From NCBI RefSeq assembly GCF_011308835.1, contig NZ_JAAOHY010000008.1:1-64000 (forward strand): a DNA stretch of 64,000 nt. Direction: 5' to 3'. The notes beneath the pieces were generated by a model. That model searched no databases, was not told where the DNA came from, and worked only from the letters and a program-made list of their open reading frames with translations. Made by a program: the position numbers and the translations under genes. How positions within the stretch are numbered: position 1 is the stretch's first letter; every line of letters begins with the position of its first letter. The stretch comes from Paracoccus xiamenensis (GTDB taxonomy: Bacteria; Pseudomonadota; Alphaproteobacteria; Rhodobacterales; Rhodobacteraceae). Shown piece after piece: positions 54,255 to 62,551 of the stretch.

Positions 54255-54292
54255 CTTTAGTGAATCGTAACTGAACGTTCAAGGATGAACCG

Positions 54293-55249
54293 ATGAACAC
54301 CCAACCCAGCTATCAGAACCAGACCGCCTGGCGCGAGATTCAGGCCCATCTGCCGCCGCGCTATCAACTGACCGAAAACGATCTGCCGACCGAAGAGATC
54401 TGGAACTGGCAAGGTCACCAGATCCATCTCGACCGCTACCTTCGCCCGGAATCGCCGGTGCGGGTGATCCTGTTCCACGGGGTCGGCACCAACGGGCGGC
54501 AGATGTCAACGATCCTCGGCCACCCGCTGGCGCAATCGGGGATCGAGACGGTCGCCATCGACATGCCGACTTATGGCGTGACCCGCGTGGCACCGGGGAA
54601 GGTGGTGACTTATGGCGACTGGGTGCAGGCGGGCACCGATTTCGTCGCGGCGGAACTGGCGCGTGATCCGCGGCCGATCTATCTCTATGGTCTCAGCGCC
54701 GGGGGCATGCTGACCTATCACGTCGCATCAAGGTCGAAACGTGTCGCCGGGATCATCGGCATGACCTTTCTGGATCAGCGCATTCCCATGGTCGCGCGCG
54801 AAACGGCCTATGCGCCGATTGTCGCGCGGATGTCGGGGCCTGCCATGCTGGCGGGGCGGGCGCCGGGGCTGCGCGGGCTGAAGGTTCCGATGAAGCTGGT
54901 CAGCAAGATGCGGACGCTGGTCAATGACAAGGCGGCGCTGCGCGCCTGCCTGAAGGACCGAACCTCGGCCGGCAACCTTGTCAGCCTTGCTTTCCTGCAA
55001 AGCTATCTGCAGCCCGATTTCGACATCGAACCCGAGGATTTCGACATCTGTCCGGTTTTGCTGACCCAACCGGCCGAGGACCATTGGACGCCCCTGTCAC
55101 TGAGCGAACCGTTCCTGGACCGGATCACCAAGGTGCCGGTGAAGACGGTGATGCTGGAAAAGGCGGGCCACTATCCCATCGAAGAACCGGGACTGACCCA
55201 GATGCATGACGCGATCCTCGATTTCGTACTGGCGGGCCGCGCGTCGTAA
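54293..55249 (+). CDS. Alpha/beta hydrolase
   Basis: This 318-aa hydrolase has the oxyanion-hole motif FHGVGTNGRQ (near residue 62), the nucleophile elbow YGLSAGG (serine near 141) and a histidine in KAGHYPIEEPG near the C-terminus. The acid residue is probably in TQPAEDHWTPL. No signal peptide is visible. It is divergent from a TetR regulator, which suggests induction by its substrate. Carboxylesterase or lipase-like activity is likely; the substrate is unknown. Confidence 0.87.
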   Translation: MNTQPSYQNQTAWREIQAHLPPRYQLTENDLPTEEIWNWQGHQIHLDRYLRPESPVRVILFHGVGTNGRQMSTILGHPLAQSGIETVAIDMPTYGVTRVAPGKVVTYGDWVQAGTDFVAAELARDPRPIYLYGLSAGGMLTYHVASRSKRVAGIIGMTFLDQRIPMVARETAYAPIVARMSGPAMLAGRAPGLRGLKVPMKLVSKMRTLVNDKAALRACLKDRTSAGNLVSLAFLQSYLQPDFDIEPEDFDICPVLLTQPAEDHWTPLSLSEPFLDRITKVPVKTVMLEKAGHYPIEEPGLTQMHDAILDFVLAGRAS

Positions 55250-55261
55250 TGAGGCCGGGCG

Positions 55262-55296
55262 GGCAGCCACAAGCGTCGATCTGACCCGTGGCTGCC
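55262..55296 (+). terminator. Possible terminator after the alpha/beta hydrolase gene
   Basis: GGCAGCCAC (55262-55270) and GTGGCTGCC (55288-55296) form a perfect 9-bp stem with a 17-base loop, 13 bases after the hydrolase stop. No T-run follows, so termination strength is uncertain. Confidence 0.35.
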
Positions 55297-55343
55297 GCGT
55301 CGGCTTGACGTGGCGGCTTTTGATCTCGCGCATCACCCGGACA

Positions 55344-55358
55344 GTGTGCTGAACACAC
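55344..55358. promoter_or_regulatory. Inverted repeat upstream of the copper-type gene pair
   Basis: GTGTG-CTGAA-CACAC is a short inverted repeat about 70 bases before the small secreted protein gene at 55426. It may be a regulator site for the metal-related genes. Evidence is limited to position and symmetry. Confidence 0.25.
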
Positions 55359-55425
55359 CGTGAATTGCACCGCGCGACGCGCCTGCTTACTGTCGCGCTA
55401 TCTGTAGAGGTTTCGACTCATCCGA

Positions 55426-55773
55426 ATGCTGCGCCGCTGGATATGTGCACTGCTTGTTGTCCTGTTCGCTTTCGCGGGCATGATGCAACACGGTCAGAGC
55501 GACGGCGCGACCGAGGTCTCGGGCAAGCATGCCGTCGCTTCGATGGCGGATTCCGCCGTCGCGGGTGTGCATCATGACCTGTCGGGTCCAAACCCTCGGC
55601 AGGATATGTCCGACGCATGTGTGATCGTGTGCCTTGGCACACCCGCGCCCTGGACCGCTGGCATGCAGATCGTGCAGGTCGAAACAGAGCGGTCACTGAA
55701 GTGGCGCCTTGTGGCAGTCACGCACGAAGGCCGCCGCGTCGGCCCCGGCTATCGTCCTCCGAAATCCATCTGA
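55426..55773 (+). CDS. Small exported Cys/His-containing protein upstream of a multicopper oxidase
   Basis: This 115-aa protein has an N-terminal signal-like segment (WICALLVVLFAFAGMMQHG, residues 5-23) followed by a short mature part with HH (near 49), MSDACVIVCLG (two Cys four apart, near 61-68) and a basic C-terminus. I do not recognise a firm family; it resembles the small DUF2946-like or copper-operon proteins found before copper oxidase genes. A role in periplasmic metal handling is a guess from the neighbour. The ribosome binding site is weak. Confidence 0.55.
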   Translation: MLRRWICALLVVLFAFAGMMQHGQSDGATEVSGKHAVASMADSAVAGVHHDLSGPNPRQDMSDACVIVCLGTPAPWTAGMQIVQVETERSLKWRLVAVTHEGRRVGPGYRPPKSI

Positions 55774-55787
55774 ACACTTGCTTTGCC

Positions 55788-55804
55788 GCACCTTTCCAAG
55801 GTGC
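55788..55804. promoter_or_regulatory. 17-bp inverted repeat ahead of multicopper oxidase gene
   Basis: GCACCTT-TCC-AAGGTGC is a perfect 7-bp inverted repeat 42-58 bases before the oxidase start. The ACCTT/AAGGT arms recall MerR-family (CueR-type) operators, though I find no matching promoter with the long spacer those require. A short transcriptional hairpin is the alternative. Confidence 0.4.
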
Positions 55805-55845
55805 CGAACACTGTTCACCCCAAAGGGGCATGATGGAAAATATAC

Positions 55846-57333
55846 ATGACAAACAGACTGAACCGCCGCGGCTTTCTGGCCGCAACTGCTGCCATGGCAG
55901 CGACCCTGGCAATGCCGCGAGGAAGCGTTGCGCGGCCGGCTGCGCTTGGGCTGCAGGCCACGACCCGTACGCTTGATATCGACGGCCGCGCGGCGACCGT
56001 TTTCGGGCTGATCAACAGCAACGGAACGACCGGGCTGACGCTGGATCCCGGGCAACGTTTTTCGTTGAACCTGACCAATGATCTGGCAGAGCCAACGATC
56101 ATTCACTGGCACGGACAGATCCCGCCGAATACTCAGGACGGTGTTCCCGACATGCCCATGCCCCTGCTGCAACCGGGCGAGACCCGCGCCTATGATTTCG
56201 AGACCGCGGCAGGCACGCATTGGATGCATAGCCATGTCGCGATTCAAGAAATGCAGCTGTTGGCTGCGCCGCTGATCGTCCGACGGCCAGAGGATCTGCG
56301 GGCCGACCGGCAGGAGGTTACCATGTTCCTGCACGACTTTTCTTTCCGCGCGCCTGAAGAGGTACTTTCACAGATCCGGTCGGCCAAGGCTCATGACGAA
56401 CCGCCAGCGGCAGCGCAGTCGCAGGCCGATGATCCCCATGCAGGCCATGACATGGGCGGCGGCATGGCCATGACCGGACCGCAGGGGATGGCCATGCCGG
56501 GGATGGCCGGAATGGAGATGGATCTCAACGACTTCGATTTCGACGCTTATCTGGTGAATGACCGCACGCTGAACGATCCAGAGATCGTGCAGGTCGAAAA
56601 GGGCGGTCGTGTGCTGATGCGGGTCGTCAACGGGGCTGCGGCGACGGTGTTCTGGATCGACAGCGGCGAGGTTCCGGCGCGGCTTGTCGCGGTCGACGGT
56701 CAGCCGGTGCAAGACTTGCCGGGGACGCGCTTTGGCGTTGCCATGGGTCAGCGGCTGGATATCGCGCTTGATCTGCCCGCTGGTGGTGGCGCCTGGCCGA
56801 TCCTCGCGCTGCGTGAGGGCGCGCATGAGCGAACCGGCCTGATCCTGGCCACGGCGGGCGCCGAGGTGCCGGTTATCCTTGGCATGGCGGATGAGGCGGC
56901 ACCGGCATTCGACATCGATCTTGCGCAGGAGGCGGCGCTGCGAGCGGTGTCGCCCCTTGCAGAACGCGCGGCGGATGTCTCGCCGATGGTGATGCTTGGC
57001 GGACAGATGCAGCCCTATCGCTGGACCATCAATGACCGTGTCTTCGAGGACCGGATTCCGGTGAGGGCCACAACGGGCCAGCGGGTCGAGATCATGTTTC
57101 ACAACATGTCGATGATGGGCCACCCGATGCATCTGCACGGCCATCATTTCCAGGTCGTCGCGATCAATGGCCAACGTTTCCCCGGCGCGATGCGCGACAC
57201 GGTCTATGTGCCGCCGATGTCGATGGTCACGGTGGCGCTGGATGCGGGCGAAGCGGCGGAATGGATGCTGCACTGTCACCACATGCCGCATCTTGCCAGT
57301 GGCATGATGACGACTTTCGCGGTGTCGGCATGA
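55846..57333 (+). CDS. Multicopper oxidase with Tat signal (CueO/CopA-like)
   Basis: This 495-aa periplasmic oxidase, probably a cuprous oxidase in copper tolerance, has a Tat signal (NRRGFLAATAAMAATLA, residues 6-22). All four copper-binding blocks are visible: HWHGQ (near 86), HWMHSHV (near 125), HPMHLHGHHF (near 426) and HCHHMPHLASGMM (near 476), the last with the type 1 Cys and Met. Residues 199-226 are a Met/His-rich insert, like the methionine-rich region of CueO. The ribosome binding site is poor. The stop overlaps a tiny downstream frame as ATGA. Confidence 0.93.
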   Translation: MTNRLNRRGFLAATAAMAATLAMPRGSVARPAALGLQATTRTLDIDGRAATVFGLINSNGTTGLTLDPGQRFSLNLTNDLAEPTIIHWHGQIPPNTQDGVPDMPMPLLQPGETRAYDFETAAGTHWMHSHVAIQEMQLLAAPLIVRRPEDLRADRQEVTMFLHDFSFRAPEEVLSQIRSAKAHDEPPAAAQSQADDPHAGHDMGGGMAMTGPQGMAMPGMAGMEMDLNDFDFDAYLVNDRTLNDPEIVQVEKGGRVLMRVVNGAAATVFWIDSGEVPARLVAVDGQPVQDLPGTRFGVAMGQRLDIALDLPAGGGAWPILALREGAHERTGLILATAGAEVPVILGMADEAAPAFDIDLAQEAALRAVSPLAERAADVSPMVMLGGQMQPYRWTINDRVFEDRIPVRATTGQRVEIMFHNMSMMGHPMHLHGHHFQVVAINGQRFPGAMRDTVYVPPMSMVTVALDAGEAAEWMLHCHHMPHLASGMMTTFAVSA

Positions 57334-57437
57334 GGCCGCGACAGAGCGCCCTGTTTCAGCGGCGCGCGATCCTCAGCCTTGTCACCGCCGCCCCGGCGGT
57401 GGTCCTTGCGGCGACGACCGAGGTCGATGTCCGCTGA
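57330..57437 (+). CDS. Tiny frame coupled to the oxidase gene (35 aa), possibly a remnant signal peptide
   Basis: ATG 57330 overlaps the oxidase stop as ATGA. The 35-residue product reads as a basic start, RRAILSLVTAAPAVVLAA, and a short tail. It looks like a Tat/Sec signal peptide with almost no mature protein. It may be the start of a decayed gene whose remainder is lost, or a coupled small peptide. Evidence for expression is only the overlap. Confidence 0.3.
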   Translation: MRPRQSALFQRRAILSLVTAAPAVVLAATTEVDVR

Positions 57438-57516
57438 CATTATCGTTCGGCAATCGCAGATCCTTCTGCGGTTGCCACATCCAACAGAAGTAAGAACCGA
57501 TCCAAGGAGCAATCAC

Positions 57517-58167
57517 ATGCTGACACGCCGCCATTTCATTCGGACGACAACCGCACTGTTCGCCGCCTCTGCCGCCAGTCCGATCATGGCATCAAGCTGG
57601 CCAGACGCGGCGCAAAAAGCCGCATGGGATGCCGAGGTCGAGGCCGGCGGTCCCAATCCATGGGGCCTGCACCCGCGTTTCCTGCCACAGCGGATCATCG
57701 CGAATGATGGGCTGGTGCCCGGCGATATCCACGTCGATGCCGTGGCGCGATATCTTTATCACATCGAAGAGGGCGGCACGGCGATGCGCTACGGCGTCGC
57801 CATCGGCAGGGGCGATCTGTACGAACCGGGCACCTATACGATCCAGCGAAAGGTCGAATGGCCGCACTGGACCCCGACCCGGAACATGATCGAGCGTGAG
57901 CCCGAGGTTTACGCGCAATTTGAAGATGGCATGGAACCCGGGCCCCAAAACGCGCTGGGGTCACGCGCGCTTTACCTCTATCTCGGTGATCGCGATACCT
58001 ATCTGCGCATTCACGGCACGCCGTTTCCAACCTCGATCGGCAGCCGCGCCAGTTCCGGCTGCGTGCGTATGGTCATGGCCCATATCAACAGCCTGTATCC
58101 CAGCGTTGCGACAGGCTCGACCGCCTATCTGTATTCCGCCGAGGACAGCGTCACTTCGGTCAGCTGA
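57517..58167 (+). CDS. L,D-transpeptidase (YkuD/ErfK family)
   Basis: This 216-aa periplasmic enzyme makes 3-3 peptidoglycan cross-links or attaches lipoproteins. A twin-arginine-like signal (TRRHFIRTTTALFAASAA) spans residues 3-20. The catalytic motif is HGT followed by SRASSGCVRM (near residues 170-189; Cys is the nucleophile). ATG 57517 has AAGGAG seven bases upstream; the frame is open from 57379. Close homologues are often annotated as ErfK/YbiS/YcfS/YnhG proteins. Confidence 0.9.
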   Translation: MLTRRHFIRTTTALFAASAASPIMASSWPDAAQKAAWDAEVEAGGPNPWGLHPRFLPQRIIANDGLVPGDIHVDAVARYLYHIEEGGTAMRYGVAIGRGDLYEPGTYTIQRKVEWPHWTPTRNMIEREPEVYAQFEDGMEPGPQNALGSRALYLYLGDRDTYLRIHGTPFPTSIGSRASSGCVRMVMAHINSLYPSVATGSTAYLYSAEDSVTSVS

Positions 58168-58186
58168 GCCGCAGCGGGCCCAAGAC

Positions 58187-58214
58187 AGACCGCCGGGTGC
58201 GTGCCCGGCGGTCT
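58187..58214 (+). terminator. Strong hairpin between convergent L,D-transpeptidase and lipoprotein genes
   Basis: AGACCGCCGGG and CCCGGCGGTCT form a perfect 11-bp stem (58187-58197 with 58204-58214) around TGCGTG and run into TTT. It lies between the stop codons of two converging genes, so it probably ends transcription from both sides. Confidence 0.75.
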
Positions 58215-58221
58215 TTCCATG

Positions 58222-58494
58222 TCAGGCGCTCGGAGCGTTGCAGATCTGGTTACCGTTGGCCGCGCGCAGGGGAACGCGCGTCGTTTCGACCTGACCGGCG
58301 TGATAATACCAATAGCAGCCATCCGTTGCATCGAACTCTGCCGAGAACAGGTCCTGGTTCGGCCCTGCAAGGGCGATTACCTCGGGCGGGATAGCATAAG
58401 GCGAGGCTTCCTCGACTGCGACGTCGGGCGTCTGGGCTGCGCATCCGGCAAGCACGAACAGCGTCACGGCGATTGCGGCGGTTCTTTTCTGCAT
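58222..58494 (-). CDS. Small lipoprotein of unknown function
   Basis: This 90-aa protein has a lipoprotein signal with the lipobox VLAGC (Cys 17), then a short mature part with two further cysteines (DGCYWYYHAG near residue 59 and NQICNAP near 85) that could form a disulfide. ATG 58494 has AAGGAG upstream. I do not recognise the family. It converges on the L,D-transpeptidase gene and may also be an envelope protein. Confidence 0.75.
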   Translation of the reverse strand: MQKRTAAIAVTLFVLAGCAAQTPDVAVEEASPYAIPPEVIALAGPNQDLFSAEFDATDGCYWYYHAGQVETTRVPLRAANGNQICNAPSA

Positions 58495-58642
58495 TGGGAA
58501 CTCCTTGGTACGGTTTGGTGTGTTTGGTGATGGGACCCCGGGTTGCGCGCTGCCGTCCGGGCCACGTAGTTTCGTTATAGACCAGAACGGCGCGAAGTTC
58601 CTCATCGCTCACTGGCGCAACCTTCCTATCAATGGACACCTC

Positions 58643-60190
58643 TCAGTCGACCAGATCAGCCTCGTCGCCGGCGGCCTTTGCCAGCGCCATCCGCCGCTTG
58701 AGCAGCTTGCCCGCAATCATCGGAACGACAAAGCCAACGATGGCAATGGTCCAAAGCAGGATCGTCAGCCAGGAACTGGCAAGCACGGTATAGTCGCCAT
58801 CGGCGATGTTGACGGCGCGGCGCATGTTGACCTCCATCTCGTTGCCCAGCAGGGTTCCGAGGATGACCGGCACCAGCGGCACGTCCAGCTTGCGCAGCGC
58901 CCAGCCCCCGATCCCGAACAGGATCATCACGGTCAGGTCGAAGGTCGAGCCCGAGATGCCATAGATCCCGACGAAGGAGATCATCGCAACGATCGGCATC
59001 AGGATGCGCGGCGGCACCATCAGGACGCGGGTGAACAGACCAACCATCGGGATATTCAGCGCCAGCAGCATGAAGTTGCCGATGAACAGCGCCGCGATCA
59101 GGCCCCAGACCACATCCGGGTTCTGCGTGAACAGCAACGGCCCCGGCGTGATGTTCAGCGCCAGCAGCACCGCCAGCAGAACCGCCGTGGTGCCCGAACC
59201 CGGCACGCCAAGCGCCAGCATCGGCACCAGCGCGCCGCCAGCGGCCGCGTTGTTGCCCGCCTCGGGCGCGGCCACGCCGCGCGGATCGCCCTTGCCGAAG
59301 GTGCCGTCCTTGTCGACCAGTCGCTTTTCCATCGAATAAGAGATGAAAGATCCCAGCGAAGCCCCGGCACCGGGCAGAACGCCGGCGATGAAGCCCAGGA
59401 TCGAGGTCCGGCCCATGGTCGGAATGCAGGATTTTACCATGCTCCACGGCGGGACGATGCGGCCGACGCGGATCTTTTCTTCGGTCGTGGCATCCTTGGC
59501 CGAGCCGCGATGTTCAAGGAAGATGAACACCTCGGATAGTGCAAACAGGCCGACGATGGCGACAAGGAAGTCGATCCCGTCATACAGGTGAACCTCGCCG
59601 AAGGTGAAGCGCGGCACACCGGTCTGGGTATCGACGCCGATCATTGCCAGACCAAGGCCAAGCGCGGCGGCAAAGGCTGACTTCGCCTGATTGGTCGAAC
59701 TGATCCCGCCAAGCGTCGCGAAGGCCAGAACGAACAGCGCGAAATATTCCGCCGGACCGAACAGCAGCGCAACCTTGACCAACTGCGGCGCCAGGAAGGC
59801 GAGGCCCCAAGTCGCAAAGAAAGCACCGACGAAAGAGGCGATGCCGGACAGGGCCAGTGCCTCGCCCGCCTGTCCCTTCTTCGCCATCGGATAACCGTCG
59901 AGACAGGTCATCATTGCGGGTTCGTCGCCCGGAATATTCAGCAGGATCGACGAAATCCGCCCGCCATACATGGCGCCGTAATAGACCGAGGTCAGCAGGA
60001 TCAGCGCAGGTGTCGCGCCAAGGCCCAGGGTAAAGGCCAGCGGGATCAGGATGGCGACGCCGTTCGACGGGCCAAGACCCGGCAGTGCGCCCATGATGGT
60101 GCCCAGAAAACAGCCCAGCAGTGCCAGCCCGATATTCTGGAAGGTCAGGGCAACGGCGAAGCCGTCACCAAGTGATGCAAGCATTTCCAT
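58643..60190 (-). CDS. tctA: Tripartite tricarboxylate transporter, large membrane subunit
   Basis: This 515-aa membrane protein has about eleven helices. It carries the TctA signature GCFLGTIMGALPGLGPSNGVAILIPLAF (near residues 26-53) and the internal repeat GFIAGVLPGAGASLGSFISY (near 265), as well as LGVPGSGTTAVLLAVLLAL. It is the third gene in transcription order after tctC and tctB. The stop is near the end of the operon. Confidence 0.94.
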   Translation of the reverse strand: MEMLASLGDGFAVALTFQNIGLALLGCFLGTIMGALPGLGPSNGVAILIPLAFTLGLGATPALILLTSVYYGAMYGGRISSILLNIPGDEPAMMTCLDGYPMAKKGQAGEALALSGIASFVGAFFATWGLAFLAPQLVKVALLFGPAEYFALFVLAFATLGGISSTNQAKSAFAAALGLGLAMIGVDTQTGVPRFTFGEVHLYDGIDFLVAIVGLFALSEVFIFLEHRGSAKDATTEEKIRVGRIVPPWSMVKSCIPTMGRTSILGFIAGVLPGAGASLGSFISYSMEKRLVDKDGTFGKGDPRGVAAPEAGNNAAAGGALVPMLALGVPGSGTTAVLLAVLLALNITPGPLLFTQNPDVVWGLIAALFIGNFMLLALNIPMVGLFTRVLMVPPRILMPIVAMISFVGIYGISGSTFDLTVMILFGIGGWALRKLDVPLVPVILGTLLGNEMEVNMRRAVNIADGDYTVLASSWLTILLWTIAIVGFVVPMIAGKLLKRRMALAKAAGDEADLVD

Positions 60191-60201
60191 GGCTCAGGCT
60201 C

Positions 60202-60633
60202 CTAGAAACCAAGAGGACCGCGGGCCAGCGAAAGGCCCAGGACCAGGTGGAAGACGGCATAGATTCCGACGGCGGTGCCGATACCTACCAGCGCCGCCTC
60301 GATGGGCTTCGAGCCAAGGCGCCATGCCAGATAGCCGGCGGCGAACATGGTCGCGATGACAAAGCCCAGAACCGGAAGAAGCTGCGCATAGGCGAACATC
60401 ACCGCGGCGGCGAGACCGATTTCGGCAAGTTGGCCGAATTGGGGCCAGGCCGGTTCGGGGTCGGGCTTGAAAAGGAAGTAAAGAGACGACAGGCCCATGA
60501 TCATGGCGATGATGATGGGAAAGACCGACGGACCGACCGCATCGCTGATGAACGGGGCCTCGATCAGGGTCGCTTGAAAGGCGAAGAGGACGGCAAGAGC
60601 AAGTCCGATCCCGCCAAAGATGCGATCGCTCAT
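60202..60633 (-). CDS. tctB: Tripartite tricarboxylate transporter, small membrane subunit
   Basis: This 143-aa protein has four helices (IFGGIGLALAVLFAFQATLI, VFPIIIAMIMGLSSLYFLF, LAAAVMFAYAQLLPVLGFVIATMFAAGYL and ALVGIGTAVGIYAVFHLVLG). The layout and place between tctC and tctA define TctB. ATG 60633 has AAGGAG upstream; the frame is open from 60696. Confidence 0.92.
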   Translation of the reverse strand: MSDRIFGGIGLALAVLFAFQATLIEAPFISDAVGPSVFPIIIAMIMGLSSLYFLFKPDPEPAWPQFGQLAEIGLAAAVMFAYAQLLPVLGFVIATMFAAGYLAWRLGSKPIEAALVGIGTAVGIYAVFHLVLGLSLARGPLGF

Positions 60634-60659
60634 TGGGATCTCCTTCTGGCATGCATGGA

Positions 60660-60690
60660 ACAGATCCCGGCGAAGCTGGCCGGGATCTGT
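60660..60690 (-). terminator. Hairpin between tctC and tctB
   Basis: ACAGATCCCGGC (60660-60671) and GCCGGGATCTGT (60679-60690) form a perfect 12-bp stem with a 7-base loop, 20 bases beyond the tctC stop codon (60710) and 27 bases before tctB. No T-run follows. It probably protects the tctC message or attenuates read-through, so binding protein exceeds permease. Confidence 0.65.
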
Positions 60691-60709
60691 CTGCATGGCT
60701 GGTGGTGAA

Positions 60710-61696
60710 TTATTGAATCAGGCCGATTTCGCGCGAAAGGTCGGCGATTTCGGTGATCGAGGCCTGGACATAGGTCTGGAATTCGTCGCCGGTCATGCCC
60801 AAGGGCGCCAGACCGTTGGTCTCCATGACCTGCTGCCATTCATCGCTGGCATAGAGATCGGCGATGGTCTTGCTCCAGTAGTCATAAGCGTCCTCGCTCA
60901 TCCCGCCCGGGGCGTAGAACCCGCGCCAGTTTGCGCCGACGGCTTCGATGCCCTGTTCCTTGGCGGTGGGGAACTTTGAAAATTCACCCTCCAGCCGTTC
61001 CGGGGACAGCACGGCGATGACCTTGATATCGCCCGAATCGACAAAGCCCTTTGCCTCGGACAGATCGCCCGTATAGGCCTGCAGCGAGCCTGCCAGAAGC
61101 TGGGTGATCGCCTCGCCGCCGCCGGCAAAGGCGATGTATTTCACGGTCCGGACATCTTCGATGCCGGCCTTGTCGGCGGTCAGCAGGATCTTCAGGTGGT
61201 CCCATCCGCCAACGGCAGAGCCGCCGCCAAAGGAAACGGAACGCGGGTCGGCCTTGATCTGCTCCATCAACTGCGGCAGCGTTTCGATCTCGCTGTCGGC
61301 GGCAACGGCGATCACGCCGTAATCGGCGCCAACAGAGCCCAGCCAACGCACCTGATCGGCGGTATTTCCGGGATAGGCATTCTGGGCCAGCCGGGTCGCG
61401 GTCGCGGTCGAGGCGGCGACGACCAGGTCGTTGCTGTCCTTGCGCTTGTTGACCACCTCGGCAAAGGCCACGCCACCGCCGCCGCCAGACAGGTTCACGA
61501 CCTGCATGGTGCCGGGGATAAGTCCCAGATCCTGCGCAACCTTGCCGAATTGCCGGCAGGTGAAATCCCAGCCGCCGCCGGGGTTGGCCGGCGCGATGCA
61601 TTCGGTTTTCTCGGGTTCGAAGGCCACGGCCGGTGCGATTCCGCCCGCCAGCAGGCCAACGGCCAGCATCGGTACAAGAGTGACTTTTCTGATCAT
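60710..61696 (-). CDS. tctC: Tripartite tricarboxylate transporter substrate-binding protein
   Basis: This 328-aa periplasmic binding protein of the Bug/TctC family has a signal peptide (LVPMLAVGLLAGGIAPAVA, residues 7-25). Family blocks are CIAPANPGGGWDFTCRQFGK and FGGGSAVGGWDHL. Its ligand is a carboxylate such as citrate or a related acid; the exact one is unknown. ATG 61696 has GGGAGGA seven bases upstream. It is divergent from tctDE. Confidence 0.93.
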   Translation of the reverse strand: MIRKVTLVPMLAVGLLAGGIAPAVAFEPEKTECIAPANPGGGWDFTCRQFGKVAQDLGLIPGTMQVVNLSGGGGGVAFAEVVNKRKDSNDLVVAASTATATRLAQNAYPGNTADQVRWLGSVGADYGVIAVAADSEIETLPQLMEQIKADPRSVSFGGGSAVGGWDHLKILLTADKAGIEDVRTVKYIAFAGGGEAITQLLAGSLQAYTGDLSEAKGFVDSGDIKVIAVLSPERLEGEFSKFPTAKEQGIEAVGANWRGFYAPGGMSEDAYDYWSKTIADLYASDEWQQVMETNGLAPLGMTGDEFQTYVQASITEIADLSREIGLIQ

Positions 61697-61774
61697 CAGT
61701 TTTCCTCCCATCGGAATTTAACGGTCCCCGTGCCCTCTCCGCGCGGGGAACTGGCCGGTGGCTATCAGCCGAAA

Positions 61775-61792
61775 CTGTCGTCAAACTGTCGC
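61775..61792. promoter_or_regulatory. Pho-box-like tandem direct repeat between tctC and tctD
   Basis: CTGTCGTCAAACTGTCGC contains two CTGTCG half-sites 11 bp apart (AAACTGTCG at 61772 and 61783). It agrees with the Pho-box consensus CTGTCATAAATCTGTCAC/T at all but three positions, allowing A or T at the variable base. OmpR/PhoB-family regulators bind tandem repeats of this period. Either TctD, a member of that family encoded next door, or PhoB could bind. It lies 79 bp from tctC and 88 bp from tctD. Confidence 0.5.
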
Positions 61793-61879
61793 ATTCAGAG
61801 ATGCCTGTTGTGCGGGGTGGGTAAGCTACTGTAGTCAAACAACATCCTTTTGAAGATGCCGGAAGGGAGGCCGGTTGAT

Positions 61880-62551
61880 TTGCGTGTGTTGTTGGTCGAG
61901 GACGCGGAGGACGTTGCCCAGGCGATTGCGACGACCCTGTCGCGCAGGGGCGATGCGGTCGATCATGCCGCCACGCTGGCCGATGCGCGCGATCTGGTCG
62001 CCGTGCAGGATTACGATGTCGCCATCCTGGACATCGAATTGCCCGATGGTCTGGGAACCGAGGTGCTGTCCGAGATCAGAAAGGCCAGCAAGCCGACCCC
62101 GGTCCTGATGCTGACCGCGCGAACCCGCATTGATGAACGTGTTTCGGCGCTGGATCGCGGTGCCGATGACTATCTGGTCAAGCCGTTCGATCTGCGCGAA
62201 CTTGAGGCGCGGGTCCGCGCCCTGATCCGGCGCGGCGCAGGGCATTCGGACGGTGTGATCGAATTTGCCGATCTGGTTTTCGATCCTGCGAGTTGCAGTC
62301 TCGACATCGCGGGCGAACCCGTGTCACTGACACGCCGTGAATTCAGCCTGCTGGAGATCATGCTCAGCAATCGCGGCAGGGTGGTGTCGAAGGATCGGAT
62401 ACTCGAGCGGATGTATTCCTTTGAAGACGAACAGGTGGGAACGAACACGGTCGAGCTTCACATGGGACGACTGCGCCGCAAGCTGGAGCGGAGCCGGGTG
62501 ACAATCCGCACCTTGCGGGGATTGGGCTATCAGCTTGTCGACCAGAGTTGA
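61880..62551 (+). CDS. tctD: OmpR/PhoB-family response regulator (TctD-like)
   Basis: This 223-aa regulator has a receiver domain (LRVLLVEDAEDVA, phospho-Asp in DVAILDIELPDG, Thr and Lys in LTARTR and DYLVKPFD) and a C-terminal winged helix (SLTRREFSLLEIMLSNRGRVVSKDRIL, then TVELHMGRLRRKL). The TTG at 61880 is preferred, with GGGAGG nine bases upstream; ATG 61856 and TTG 61850 are in frame. It is divergent from tctCBA and overlaps the sensor gene by 17 bases. Confidence 0.88.
   Translation: MRVLLVEDAEDVAQAIATTLSRRGDAVDHAATLADARDLVAVQDYDVAILDIELPDGLGTEVLSEIRKASKPTPVLMLTARTRIDERVSALDRGADDYLVKPFDLRELEARVRALIRRGAGHSDGVIEFADLVFDPASCSLDIAGEPVSLTRREFSLLEIMLSNRGRVVSKDRILERMYSFEDEQVGTNTVELHMGRLRRKLERSRVTIRTLRGLGYQLVDQS

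Noticed and set aside
58505..59539. 344-codon plus-strand frame opposite tctA
   Set aside because: The product is a His/Gln/Arg/Asp-rich low-complexity sequence typical of the complement of a membrane-protein gene. TctA on the other strand is certain.
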